A stretch of DNA of 64,000 nt. Origin: Tachypleus tridentatus (Eukaryota > Arthropoda > Merostomata > Xiphosura > Limulidae). The stretch is from assembly GCF_004210375.1 (NCBI RefSeq), contig NC_134830.1:47311094-47375093 (forward strand). The letters are read 5' to 3'. Below, in pieces: positions 34,651 to 46,719 of this stretch; the first letter of the stretch is position 1; every line of letters begins with the position of its first letter. The position numbers were made by a program, and so were the translations under genes. The notes beneath the pieces are model-generated. The model worked only from the letters and a program-made list of their open reading frames with translations. It had not been told where the DNA came from and did not search any database.

Positions 34651-36625
34651 TTAACATTTTAACTATCACGTGATTGTTTAGAGATCTTGCTAGGACTGAG
34701 ATACAGGAAGGTTACTACACCCAAAAAGGCAATGACTGATAGTGAGGGCTTTAAAGTTAACAGGTCAAAAGTATAGTAGAACTAAACAAACAAAACGAAA
34801 CACCACTACTTCAGCAACTCAAGAATCGATGAGAAACAAAGTTTATTCTTATAATGAAAAATGTCTTGACAATGTTTTTGAAAACAATCTTAATAGTCAT
34901 TAAAAGGGACCCTCAAAAATGGAAATTGGGTTTTGAATAAGATATCTTTATCACGATGTTGATTTCAAACATTTAAAACATTTTGACAGGTATCCGATAC
35001 TACAAAATTTAGTACTTCACTACTGGTGCTAAGGTTCTTCAAGTTCAACGTGTATTTTGCTGGTATTAACGATTACGTCAAGCAAAGGAAGTGTATTTAA
35101 AGTACTAATAACTGTTTAAATTTGTTTTAATTAAATAAAATTGGCTTAAACGTCAACTTTAAGACATTTAGTCCGAAAGTAATGTTCATTGGTCCATGAT
35201 ATGTTCAAGCCACGCCCCAAGTATTTTTGTGTGTTTTTTTCTTCAGTATATTATTAACAAGACAAACAGTACTAACGAAACAAAAGTACAACCATCAGAG
35301 TTGAGACTTTAGAGCATTGTACAATAATGGCTGAGCTGTAGTTTAAGGAATCTTCTACTGTAAAAACGTACAAAAAGAATACACACACAGTCTGTTCAAA
35401 ATATCACTGTATATGCCATAAACCTTACAATTTAGTGCAATTAAAGAGAGGGTAGAAAGCATCAGTTATTTAAATTCCGTTATTGCGTGGTAGTACAAAC
35501 GAGATATTCTTTTAAACTTTTCTATAGTTTAGTTTCAAATTATTTCAGAATATTGTAGCTTTGTCTATGGTTCTACTATGAATTCCCAAATACTTTAATC
35601 ATGTTTCTCAACCATTAATTTCCCAAGGGTTTGTCCCTCTGTAATTATTACCAATTTAGGTTGGTTCTGTCTTCTCATTGGTCTGTTGGGATTTGGGTGA
35701 TCACTAAGCGAGTGAGAAGATAGAGACGTCATAAGTTATGTTTCCTGTTTGTGATTGGTTAATCTTGCAGGAGACATACAACTTTTCGGATCAACTTGCA
35801 GAATTCTACAAATGTTCGATACTTGAAAGGTTTAAGTCGATGCATTAAGATTTTGCTTTCATTTTTGATAGTTATTCGTTTTGTTTAATTTAAATTACTG
35901 TAATTTTTTAATATGTAATTTCTTCAATGAGTAGATTACCACGTTTTAAACACATTTATTCGTACATTTTTTTTTAGTAATTTACGCCTGCAATTATTTC
36001 CTGTTTTATTTCTTTCTTCCCTGTGAATGAAAACGGTGTAACTTCTGTGTATTGGACCTGTGTGTTTGTAAGTCACTTGAATTTTTATCTTAGTATCTCC
36101 TGTTGTTTTTGTGTGTGTATGAATTTCTTTCATTTATGGTATCTTATTACCAAGGAATATTACAAATATATTTAAGTAAGTATTATAAAATATACGGAGT
36201 TTCCATTTTGTTCAATATGCAATTGAACATTTTTTCTTCTTTTCATGTAAACGAATTAGTTTGGAGCCTTTGCTTCCAACATCTCTAAAACACGTTAACT
36301 TCTGTGAAACATTCAAACATTGTTTTTGTTCTTTTCTATGTCTACGTTCCTGTGACTTGATTAAAGTATGGTGAAAACGAAAATATTCTTAAAAATCTAG
36401 AAGTACGTCAAAACTCTTTAAACACAAATTTTCATCGTGTTACTAGAACTTCAAATAAGTTCTGAAAAGTAGTCAGAAATGGTTCTTGAAGATAGCCTAA
36501 GACAAGCTGAGACTGCCACCAGCCTACCTTCGTTGTTCACCACACTACCAGCAATAACGTATTAATTAATTTTTAACCCACTCTTTGACCACAAAGTTTG
36601 ACCATATACCAGCAAGTATATATAT
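34651..36625. other. Intergenic, nothing recognisable
   Basis: AT-rich. Frames at 35936-36133 (-) and 36103-36288 (+) overlap on opposite strands in low-complexity DNA and are not supported. Confidence 0.4.
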
Positions 36626-36712
36626 TTAAAACACTAAAATCAGGAGTTCGATTCCCCTCGGTGGACTCAGAAGATAGCCCGCTGTGGTTTTTCTATAAGT
36701 TAACACACTCAG
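36626..36712 (+). mobile_element. SINE family C, 5'-truncated
   Basis: Begins at ACACTAAAATCAGGAGTTCG and continues through the box B and tail blocks. The head is missing. Confidence 0.75.
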
Positions 36713-37842
36713 GTGAATAAATCTAATTCTGTATCCTTGTACTTTCGGTCAGTCTTGAAATACATATTTTTACCCAGAGTGTTTTGTTGTTGTTATATGT
36801 GGACTCTGTAAACTGAAAGAACCTTCAAAGTATCAACTTAGTTTGATAATGAGAAGTGAACCGCGTAACATCCTCTGGTAGAAGGTATTACTGCTTATGC
36901 AAAAGACAGAGCCGGTTGTCCTTTTTCATTATAATAATAATAACAGATTTAAACGGCACAAAAATGTGTGGGGCGCGGGCTGTCCCTGTGACTTTCGTAG
37001 AGCCAGTTTAGAATCTGTGTCGCATCACAAAATGTGCCCCGCAATTTAATCTGTGTGTGCGTTTTAAGAGCTAACAGTTAATCACTTAGTACGGATGTCT
37101 TCCTTCTACCTGATCAGATAGTTTTAGGACATAAGTATGAAATACAAACTCAGAAGTATGCGTGTTATAACCAAGTAAAAGTTTGCAACGAATATTACAA
37201 GAGGGGGGATAATTTTATGAAGTGATTTTGACTTAATTAAAGATATGATGGCCGTATACGGAAAATATATAATAATATTATACTAATTTTTTTAAGTCAT
37301 TAAACGGATGGGGTCATACACGAAAAATAAACAATACATTAACGAGATTTCGTTCATGATATTATAATAATTTCTGCTGATTAAAAGCAGTTTGGTGACC
37401 GACGCTACTATACCCAGGGTTACTGTTTTACCTGTTCTCACGACTGTGTAGTCAGCGCACGTGTTGTACGTGGCTTGGGAAAGGCGATCACTTTCTCTAT
37501 CATTTCTGTTTCCGGTAATACAACTAATTTGGAGAGTGACTCGTGTTTTGTATACGACTGGCTATAAAGGAGCCGTAATTACGGTATCTTGATATATACG
37601 AGTTAATACTCTGAATATGCAACATTTGTACATTTATCAAGATAAAATCCGTTCAAGGTGGCCGTTCACAAGATCAGTTTTTGTAACTTTCGCGGCCATT
37701 CTTTGTTGAGAGTTAAAGTTTGTTTTATATTAAAGTATAAACAATAGTCAAAGAGAGGACAAGGATCAAAACTATGTTTTATATCTCTCTTTACCCATTC
37801 ATTATACACCTATTGTATCTTAGAAGGACTTTCTTCAGATTT
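36713..37842. other. Intergenic with a GC-richer patch
   Basis: 37380-37570 is less AT-rich and holds a CACGTG E-box (37458-37463). No frame or repeat is supported. Confidence 0.3.
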
Positions 37843-37980
37843 CCCCCCCAGTAGAAAAAAGGTAACTCTACAGATTTTATCCTAGAAAATAATTCTGTTC
37901 ACACCAGATTGTTACCCCAGTGGATCAACGGTAAGTGTACATATTTCGTCAAAGAAAATAATGTGGTTCATACCAGATTG
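37843..37980 (+). repeat. 69-bp tandem pair made from SINE-C head sequence
   Basis: Units 37843-37911 and 37912-37980 both begin with a CCCCAGT-GGTAA SINE-like head and end CACCAGATTG / TACCAGATTG. A full SINE-C follows immediately. Confidence 0.65.
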
Positions 37981-38105
37981 CTCTCCCTCTGCCCATTGGA
38001 ACAGCAGTAAGTCCATAGACTTACAAACGCTAGAGTCCAAGGTTTGATGTGCTGCGGTAGACACAAAAGATAGCCCAATGCGACTTTGTTCTAAAAACAA
38101 ACATA
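37981..38105 (+). mobile_element. SINE family C copy
   Basis: TGGAACAGCAGTAAGTCCAT head, a CAAGGTTTGATGTGCTG box B variant, AAAGATAGCCCAATGCGACT and an AAACAAAC tail. Confidence 0.7.
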
Positions 38106-38797
38106 CACGAATATTTTACTATTTTTTTTATAAAACATTTTTTTCGTTTTTTAATATCTAGTTATTGCCTTGATTTTACTAATCGAACTGCTTTGAAAAT
38201 AAAAGGCAAAATCATTGAAAGTTTTGAAATATGGCACAGAATATTTAATTTTGATGAAAATAGAAAGAAAGAAAGAAATATAGATTGCTACAGCAGTAGC
38301 ACGATGAAATATTAAATATTCAACGAAATGTTAAGCGGTACTAACAACGCGTATATAGATTAACAGGAGCGAGATTTAACTTGGTTTTAACTCTGCTTGG
38401 TTTGAAAAATAAGAGCGAAAGTTCTTTTTTAAGATGAAAGGATGTCTAATTCAGTTAAAATAACGATCTTGAAAAACACAAAACTTCTTAGATCGCTGGG
38501 GGATTGGATGCATACAGATTGGTGACATAACGACATAATTTTGTAAATACATTATGTGCTCTTCGAATAACAAATGATATTGCCTCTGGAAATAACTCGT
38601 TTAACAACAGCGGTGAATACATCCACGCGCGCCTGGTAGTTCCTATCTTTATCAAAGTTATCAGTGTTTTCCTACCAACGTCCTCGCAAATCAATCAGAA
38701 AACAAAACATAGGTAAACTTTAAACATGCTAGCAAACCAATTGAAATATGAAGTATTATTTTAATTTTCAGTTGTACTTCCGATTTTCCCTTTTCAG
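38106..38797. other. Intergenic, nothing recognisable
   Basis: A short GAAA microsatellite near 38262-38277. The minus frame at 38488-38694 has no recognisable domain. Confidence 0.4.
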
Positions 38798-39070
38798 TGG
38801 TGGAAGAGTTACGTAAACTAAAAGGCCGATTACTCAAGAGTCCAAGGTTCACTCCCCGTTACAGCAAAGAAACAAAAAACACTTTGAACTTTAATACTGT
38901 TGGAGTGTCATAGGAGCATCTGTCAAACTTGAATATTTTTTTCTGGCAAGAATAGATCAAAAATTGACAGTGTGCAGTGTTAAATAACTGGCTTCCCACT
39001 ATTCTGTCATGTCAAAATTAGGGGCGGCTAGCACAAATAGCTTTCGTGTTGCTTTGAGTGAGGTCAAACA
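38798..39070 (+). mobile_element. SINE family A, old diverged copy
   Basis: CAAGGTTCACTCCCCGTTAC (box B region), AAAATTGACAGTGTGCAGTG and GGGGCGGCTAGCACAAATAG are the surviving blocks. Confidence 0.6.
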
Positions 39071-39444
39071 CACCACCTAGAAAACAATAAATATATAAAA
39101 AAAGGAACATATAATAATACTTACTAATTAGAAGAAAGTAAAATGTCTATAGTACAGCTAGTGAAACAGCAATATAAATAGGAGACAAAGTTTAACAGCA
39201 AGTATTGAAAAACTTCAATACATTTTTAAAGACCTGTCATGCAATTTTCGCTCTACAAAGAATTTTCTTAAAATCCATCTCATGTTTAGAAAATAAAGGT
39301 CAATTAATAAAACCGACACTTATCGCGTCAGGTTAAGAAATGAAATGTTGACAATAAAGTGTTTGGATAACGGTCCGAAAATATCGTCAAGAATGAGGAT
39401 AACCAATAACATGTGTTTGTTATAATGGGTCATCTTGTTACATA

Positions 39445-39550
39445 TTACACTGTGGACTTATATGCTAAAAATCGAGTTTTGATACCCATGGTAGGCACAA
39501 CATAAGTAGCCCTTTGTGTAGTTTTATGCTTACTTTCAAACAAAAATTGA
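39445..39550 (+). mobile_element. SINE family B, 5'-truncated
   Basis: CGAGTTTTGATACCCATGGT, GTAGCCCTTTGTGTAGTTTT and a TTTCAAACAAAAAT tail. Confidence 0.7.
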
Positions 39551-40287
39551 CAATTAACATTAACAAAGATGAAATTATAAATACATATTAAAATAAAGTT
39601 ATAAATAGCTTCTTCGCATAGATTTTTTTCCGTGTCCTAGTTTCTTCATCTGTTTTAAAAAATGTACATATCTATATGTTCGTCAGTTTTTATTCTAATT
39701 CATTCAATGACCTGTTGTTAACAAAGTTGAAATGTGTTTTTATACAGAAACATTTATTTAAAACTCGTAAGCGAATTCCTGCGGTTATAAGAAACACAAA
39801 ATACAGAGATTCGACATAATCTACCTTAGTACAAGAACGTGAAAGTCAACATCTACGAAGGAAGGTAGGACTATTATTTCAGTTGGACACCTGACTAGTG
39901 GACGGCCGGTCGTTCGATTAGTACGTTTCTACCTCCATCCTAGCAGAACTAATTGTTAAACTACCGTGACCTCTTGTGGAGCTGTCATTGTTCACAGGGG
40001 TCCCTGGCTGTAAAAACATGGGGAGGGAAGATATATTCACATTGGTACTGTGTCTTGTCGGGTTCTACCCTAACACTCCCACACAATGTTAAACTTTCTT
40101 TACATGCTTATACAGTTTAATTGGTTACCATGGTACCGTTGGCACATTGCCAAGCTGATGAGCGTTACTTTGTTTAGCAAAGACCGAAGCAAAAAATAAA
40201 GTTTCGTTATATGAATAGTAAATATACAGTGTGGTAAGTTAAACCTAATTAAACTTGTAAAGTTCGTTTTGGGATGAGGGAGTATGT
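39551..40287. other. Intergenic, partly GC-richer
   Basis: 39840-40180 is less AT-rich, without a convincing frame or repeat. Confidence 0.35.
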
Positions 40288-40350
40288 ATATGTGTTTTCT
40301 TATAGCAAAGCCACATCGAGCTATCTGCTGAATACACCGAGGGGGAATGA
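40288..40350 (-). mobile_element. SINE family C, 3' end only
   Basis: GTGTTTTCTTATAGCAAAGC, CACATCGAGCTATCTGCTGA, then a break after GAGGGGGAATG. Confidence 0.7.
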
Positions 40351-40844
40351 GAGAAGTGAAATAAGTGTTTTATATGCAAAATATATTACTTGATATTTTT
40401 GGATCTTGTAAAGCTACACCTGTTTAAGTTTAGATGTTATTAGCGCTGAAGTAGTAAAAAGTAAAGAAATGGGAACTTTTTTTTTTTGCTAAACGCTAAG
40501 AGAATGTGATGTTAGCATTGTATTTGTCAAGAGGCTAGTAAGCTGTTAACAGTGGCAACTTTGATGATTGCAAAAAACACTCAATGTATTCAAACAAAGG
40601 CTCTGAATTAAACAAATATACAAGTAATGTGATTAAATAAACGAACGATTTTTCTAAGCAGTAATTGAAACGGTTCTATAACAATTATTAAAATTATGTT
40701 AACTGCAAACGCGTCCCCCCCCCCACATTCGACAATTAAGCTGTAATCAATGATATCGAGAAAACCCACTTGTAGAGAAAATATATATACGTAAAAACGG
40801 CTCGTTTGGGTTGAGAAAAATTTTACGTAGAGGAGCGAACAACG

Positions 40845-40870
40845 TTTAGGCCTTCTTCGGTCATCATCAG
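40845..40870 (-). ncRNA. Hammerhead-like catalytic core, copy 2 (mutated)
   Basis: On the minus strand CTGATGA is exact, followed by GACC...GGCC as a good potential stem II. The GAAA strand is changed to TAAA, so this copy should be inactive. The right flank (GGTTCACAAAGAAAGG) differs from copy 1, as expected for related but separate elements. Confidence 0.35.
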
Positions 40871-41063
40871 GTTCACAAAGAAAGGGAGAGGTAACTGACC
40901 GGAAGCTGACCACATGTTTGAAAGGGGTTGTGTAGCTGAATAATAAAATAAATATAAATTATATATTCAAACATCTAAGCACGCCCTCTACATTCTGATA
41001 CTCAGTTACTCAGATAATCCGTACTTTAATAGTTATAAAATTATACTTCGGTATAAAATATAT

Positions 41064-41165
41064 TCCTCCCCGTATTTACAACCCTAAAATTCAGGATTCG
41101 ATTTCTCAATATTTTCTAAACAGATAACCCAACAAGGATTTGCTAAGAAACAAACAGACGAACAA
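41064..41165 (+). mobile_element. SINE family C, partial
   Basis: CCCGTATTTACAACCCTAAA, AGGATTCGATTTCTC and AACAGATAACCCAACAAGGA. Confidence 0.6.
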
Positions 41166-41751
41166 TATTAAATGTGTGTGACATGTTAAGTTGAACTTTT
41201 TTGTGAGGAAAGATATACAAATTTTCAACTTTTATATCTCAAATCATTTTAGCTCCCTTTCGAAATTATTTTTTTCTCTTGAAACAACAGCAAAATACTC
41301 TTTGAGTTGACTGCGAAATGGGTAGCAAATTCATATTTGAGAAGCTTATAGAAATAGTTGGTTGTCTATACAATCCACTTGTGCTGCTCAAGTGTATAGG
41401 ACAACATCTCGAAAGTTTCCACCTTTTGTCTTCAGAGTCAACTCAATATTCTATCCAAGCTATCTTTCAGAAATAGAATATCATATTTTAACTGGTTGGC
41501 TCCAAGTGAACTCACATATACCTTCAAATTTTTATCTGGAAGGGTACAGTTCAACAACGCTTCACTTTAGTGTGTTTAGCTAAATACACATATCTTTCTA
41601 TTTTATGTGCAATGATTAAAATAGTCTTATGTTTCCATTTAATCTACAAGTACTTCCAATTCCGCACAGCAAAAGACATAGACATCCAGATCTTTCCGGA
41701 ACCAGTTTTGGATTAGTTTGTTTTCTTAACAATCTCAAAATCTAGTTGTTC
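41166..41751. other. Intergenic, nothing recognisable
   Basis: The 73-codon + frame at 41362-41583 has no domain that I recognise. Confidence 0.35.
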
Positions 41752-41882
41752 TCTTTCCCCGGTGAAACAGCAGTAAATCTACGGTCTTGTAACGCTAAGA
41801 CCTGGAGTTTGATTCTCCTCGGTGGACATGCCAGATAGCCCAATGTAACTTTGCTATAAAACAGACAGATAAACAGACTGTC
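41752..41882 (+). mobile_element. SINE family C copy
   Basis: CCGGTGAAACAGCAGTAAAT head, GGAGTTTGATTCTCCTCGGT box B, then CAGATAGCCCAATGTAACTT. Confidence 0.78.
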
Positions 41883-41907
41883 AGTCGCTCCAAGATGTAG
41901 CGTTTTG

Positions 41908-42030
41908 TTTCTTTGAAGATAAGCACAAAGCTACACAATGGGCTATCTGTGATTTGCCCACCATGGGTTTTGAAACACGTTTCTTAGCTTGCTAAATCCT
42001 CAGACATACCCTTGTACCACTAGAAATTAC
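41908..42030 (-). mobile_element. SINE family B copy
   Basis: GCACAAAGCTACACAATGGG, GATTTGCCCACCATGGGTTT, and the head complement TACCCTTGTACCAC. Confidence 0.78.
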
Positions 42031-42992
42031 GATTACAGATAAATAACAAAAACAATCAGAGGGATTGCATAGTCTCGCCCCCTCTGATTTTGGATCTTGC
42101 ATTCTTTTATATTGGATAACCTCAAATTTCACTTTCGAAAACTCAGAAAGTCCTTCTCAAATCCAGAATAATGAGCGATTCAGATATTTTTTCTAGTGTG
42201 GTGAGAACTCTCAACTTTAACGCATCCATGAAATTTGGTACAAATCTGACGACACGTTACAGGGTTATTAATCGAAAGCCGCGAAAATACCCCATCTACC
42301 CATTATAAAAATGCTTCAAAATGCTTCGGATTTGGATCCGAAACAAATTTGGGAATGACTGTCCTATACTGACTTCCTATCTTACGGACAAATTTCGTAT
42401 AAATCAGTTCATTAGTTTATGAGATACGTGACCGGAAAGAAACAGACGCACTTGGACCCAATTGCAATCCCACCATCTCTTCTTTCGGGGGCGAGGGAAG
42501 TGAGTAAAACTGAACTATATTTTTCTTAAAGAAAAATTCAGATTATTTAGGTCTGTTTCCTTTTCACTATTATTAATCTCTGAACTAGAGGCCAACTATT
42601 TGTTATCAGTCGATAGAAAAAATCAATAAATGTTCCACTGTTTAGAAACGTTTTAATTTGTGCTTCTAATTTTACGCGATTAAAAACAAAATGTACTGTT
42701 GGAAACACGAATGAGGTTAACTAAATTTTCAAAGGAAACCCTAGTTTTATAAATGCAAATAAGAAATAAATTCTACTGATTAAATGTTTCCTAAAATGGC
42801 ACTGAAAGTATTTGTTTTAAAGCGCACTAAACACTTTCCAGGAATAAGATAAAGGAATTATTCGGTTCCAGTTTGAATTAATTAATGATTGTAGATAAAG
42901 GCAATGTGCAAGATTTATTTAAAGTTTTGAATAAGAGAAAATAAATTATTCTGTATTAAAAAACACTTAAATTTTTGTTATAAAATCAATAA
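42031..42992. other. Intergenic, possible unclassified element at about 42060-42500
   Basis: 42060-42500 is more complex than its flanks and contains small inverted matches (GGGATTGCA at 42061 against TGCAATCCC at 42463, and CTCGCCCCC-type blocks near both ends). The order of these blocks is not that of a simple terminal inverted repeat. No protein is visible. Confidence 0.3.
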
Positions 42993-43071
42993 ACAGTTCA
43001 TTTAAGCTTTAGCGATTAAGTAAAAACTAGATAAATTTTCTTAGACAGTCGCTAAAGCTTAAATGAACTGT
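42993..43071. repeat. Perfect 23-bp inverted repeat with 33-nt loop
   Basis: Arms 42993-43015 and 43049-43071 (ACAGTTCATTTAAGCTTTAG plus CGA) are exact reverse complements. Either strand would form a stable hairpin. No family is recognised. Confidence 0.95.
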
Positions 43072-43179
43072 GGGGACCTGAAAAGTGTTTGTATTATGGT
43101 TTCTGTTGATTTGAAGTAATATTATTATTATCATATACCACAATATCTCTACGTTTTAATAACTAGAAGTTTAGTTGTT

Positions 43180-43242
43180 TGTTTTTAAACAAACAATACA
43201 CACAATGGGCTATCTTTGTTGTTTTCCACCAAGGGTATCGAG
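43180..43242 (-). mobile_element. SINE family B, 3' fragment
   Basis: ACACACAATGGGCTATCTTT and CCACCAAGGGTATCGAG, minus-strand order. Confidence 0.6.
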
Positions 43243-43465
43243 TAAATATAAGGAACATAAACATACTATGTACGTACATCCCAGTTAAACGTAAGGAACA
43301 GAAACATACAGCATAGGTTTATCCCAGTAAATCTAAAAAAAAAAAACACAAAGATGTTATGTAGGTACATCCCAAGTAAATATAAAGAACGCAAAGATAT
43401 TATGTAGGTACATCCCAAGTAAATATATGGGGCAGGAACATACTGCGTAGGTATAGTTAAGACTG
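43240..43465. repeat. 52-bp minisatellite, about 4.5 units
   Basis: Units contain TATGTAGGTACATCCCAAGT and AAATATAAAGAACGCAAAGA. It starts inside the end of the SINE-B fragment. Confidence 0.8.
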
Positions 43466-44063
43466 GTAGACGGTTTATCCTCAATGCAATGTGGTTCCTA
43501 CTTCCGTAGTCGCCTCCAAAACCCAGGATACATTTTATAATCCCATTTTGTAGCTTGTAGCATTGGATCTTTTTAAAAATATGGAGCGTATTTTGTTTAA
43601 TTTTATTGTTTTTTGTTGTTCATGGCTTAAAAAAATTATAGTTATAATATAATTAATCAGAGGTTGGGATTTGCTGTTTATAACGCAGTCCTTCCTCATG
43701 ATTTTTTCTTATTTAACTTCATTTATATGTAATTATTTAATTTCACTATATATATAAGACATTCTAGAGCAATTTAACCCAAAACTTGCAGGGTAACCAA
43801 TAACATATTGTGTACCTATAAAGTTAGTATGGGTAGTTAAGGCATACTGTGGGATGAACCATGTACCATAAGGGCGAAATATTTTGCGTACACACGTTGG
43901 AAGTGTAGTTCACGGGTTTCTGACAATAACGTTCGTAGGTGTCGTTATTCTTTCGCTACAAATGGAAATAATAACAAGATGTGAAAGTTTGTTTAATCAC
44001 AGATATCAAAAATATTAACCAAAATGTTTTAGTTTCAACTAAGAAACTAAGAGTATGGATATA
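43466..44063. other. Intergenic, nothing recognisable
   Basis: AT-rich spacer. Confidence 0.4.
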
Positions 44064-44338
44064 CTCAAGCTTGGCCACTTGGTTAGAGCACTTAACTCGC
44101 AAACTGAAGGTCCGGGGATCGAATCCCAATCCTTCCAGATATGCCCACTCTTTCATCGGCGAGGACGTTAGAATTGTATAGTCAATCTCCACATATTTGT
44201 TGATAAAAGAGTAGTCAAAGAGTTTACAGTGGGTGGTGGTGAATAGTTGCGTTCCATCTGATCTTTTACTGCTATATTAAGGACGAATAACAGAGATAGC
44301 CTTTGTGTAGTTGAGAGAGAAACTTTAAAACAAACTAG
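44064..44338 (+). mobile_element. SINE family A, diverged full-length
   Basis: AAGCTTGGCCACTTGGTTAG head with CTCGCAA at the anticodon position (CGC rather than CGT), GGGGATCGAATCCC box B, full body, AAACAAAC tail. Confidence 0.82.
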
Positions 44339-44369
44339 ATGTGTTTAACACCCATTCCCTAGATCCACA

Positions 44370-44480
44370 CACACTGATAACTCAGCATTAAGCTTTAGGG
44401 CGTATAACGATAAAATCTGGGTGTCAAATCCTGTGATGGGTGCAACACAGGAAATCTATTCCTTATTTTATACTAAAACG
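44370..44480 (+). mobile_element. SINE family B remnant
   Basis: CTGGGTGTCAAATCCTGTGA and GCAACACAGGAAATC are weak matches to the family. Confidence 0.35.
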
Positions 44481-45116
44481 AAACAACTTAAACATCAATA
44501 TAATTTAAATGAGCGCCATTGAAGGGTATTTTTATTTCCATATTTATGATTAGCTGAATTTTTTGTAATACGTTTACTTCACATTTTTATCTGAAAGAAC
44601 TAGGTTCTTTAGTATACCTTTTTTTTTAAAGTTTATTTGAAATGTAGTTAGGTAAGTTCCAGCAAATCTACCCTAAGCTACATTGGGGAACAGAGAAGAC
44701 ATAAACTGGCGGAAATTTAGGTATTAAAGAGTTAAGTTTCGTCTTTGTAATATTTGGACACGTCTATACTTCATTTGTATCAACATCATGAGACTCGAAG
44801 AGTATTTTCGTGCTGGCAAGTGACTGATAAGTCACGCAACCAAAAAACTCCCACTAAAAACATAATAACTAAAATTCCTAAAAGTTCCATTATTCCTAAA
44901 GTTTGAATATGGTATGAAATAGTATACGCTCTTAAATAAAATAATACTTTTGTATTGTATCCATTTATTTCCAGGTCTAGAAGAAGTCGATTCAACTTAT
45001 ATAGAAATACAAGTTGTTAGTGCGCAAGCGTTAAGTTTTTTTCTTTTCGATTTTCAACACGCTGATCTTAGGTTCTTAACTAAATTTAGAGTAAGCGGTA
45101 CTTGTTTTTTTTTTTT
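44481..45116. other. Intergenic, nothing recognisable
   Basis: No supported gene or repeat. Confidence 0.4.
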
Positions 45117-45391
45117 TGCTTTTTTTTTAATTTCGCGCAAAGCTACTCGAGGGCTATCTGCGCTAGCCATCCTTAATTTAGCAGTGTAAGACTAGAGGGA
45201 AGGCAACTAGTCATCACCACCCACCGCCAACTATTGGGCTACTCTTTTACCAACGAATAGTGGGATTGACCGTCACATTATAACGCCCCCACGGCTAAAA
45301 GGGCGAGCATGTTTGACGCGACGGGGATGCGAACCCGCGATCCTCAGATTACGAGTCGCACGCCTTAATACGCTTGGCCATGCTGGACCCT
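45117..45391 (-). mobile_element. SINE family A, full-length
   Basis: AATTTCGCGCAAAGCTACTC tail end through GGCCATGCTGGACC head end, close to the consensus. Confidence 0.92.
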
Positions 45392-46426
45392 CTAAAGTTT
45401 GAAATTTTCAAGTTAGGAAGATAGGCAGCTTTTCATAAAATAATTGAGGGTATTGAGAAAAGAAATAACAAGGCTTAACCATAAAGAAAGGGTTAGGCTT
45501 AACTGTCACTATATAATATAACCTGATCAACAGTTGATTAGAACTATGCAAAATACAGTTAACTCATAATGGCTATCGAAACGTAAATTATACGTCATAG
45601 TCTCTTCATATGAGGACGCTCATTGGAGAGTTTATTTGTATATAGTAATTCAGCCTAAGGACTAAAATATATATACATATCAATCCTAGATCGTATACTT
45701 CCTCTAACATCACATGAAAATGGGTTAACAACTGGTCTTCAGGTCAACATCATTGGCATTACTACAGGAAAAAGTTAAGTATACAGTTACCAAGCACACC
45801 ACACCGATTATCTTACGTGTGTTTAATTTGTAATACTTTGGAAGTTAAAGGTCGAACGAAGTTCGTAGCCGACATATAAGTGTTCTTATAATATGTTAGC
45901 TTATGCAATATATTTAGAGTAGATCTACTTATCATATTTGGCATACAAAACGAATAATTGAATTAAGTAGAATAAGTTACTTAAATTTTAATTTTCATAT
46001 TAATTACAAAAATAATCATAATAAGTAGCGACCTAGAAGTAGAAATGACAATAATTGAAACAGAAGCTTTATAATTAAGAGAAGTAGGCCAGTTAATTAA
46101 GTATACGAAAGTGGATTCTTCAGTTATAGAATTTTTGAGATATTTAACGAACAATGACCATCTGTATGAATCTCTAATAAAATACTGGCGAAATATTCGG
46201 ACTGAAGAGGGGAAAATTAGTGAGAAAATCTGAGAGAAATAAAATCGATTTCGTAAACAAATGGATTTAGATGGATGGCCAAGGGTCAGAAAGAGGAAGG
46301 CGGCAAAATAGGAAGGCGACATGCAGAAACGTCAAATTCATGTGGAGAAGAAAATATGAGAAATAAAATTTAAGGAAATGCGAGAAGAAAGATATTTTAG
46401 TTTTTGGAAAATATGATAATATTGAA
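45392..46426. other. Intergenic, nothing recognisable
   Basis: The long minus frames at 45981-46322 and 46267-46458 lie in purine-rich low-complexity DNA and show no domain. Confidence 0.35.
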
Positions 46427-46437
46427 AGAAGATTGGG

Positions 46438-46708
46438 TTTGTTTTGAATTTCACACAAAGCTACTCGAGGGCTAACTGTGCTAGCCGTCCCTAATTTAGC
46501 AGTGTAAGACTAGAAGGAAGGCAGCTAGTCATCACCACCCACCGCCAACTCTTGGGCTACTCTTTTACCAACGAATAGGGGGATTGACCGTAACATTATA
46601 ACGCCCTCACGGCTGAAAGGGCGAGCATGTTTGGCGCGATGGGGATACGAACCCGCGACCCTCAGAAGACGAGTCGCACGCCTTAACACGCTTGGCCATG
46701 CCTGGTCC
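46438..46708 (-). mobile_element. SINE family A, full-length with target duplication
   Basis: Close to consensus. The exact 11-bp duplication AGAAGATTGGG lies at 46427-46437 and 46709-46719. Confidence 0.93.
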
Positions 46709-46719
46709 AGAAGATTGGG

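Noticed and set aside
42060..42500. DNA transposon with terminal inverted repeats
   Set aside because: The short inverted matches occur in a different order at each end and no target duplication was seen.
43956..44192. Overlapping sense and antisense ORFs
   Set aside because: Both fall on the SINE-A copy at 44064-44338 and its flank.
45981..46458. Two overlapping minus frames of 113 and 63 codons
   Set aside because: Low-complexity, purine-rich DNA on the other strand explains the openness; no motif seen.
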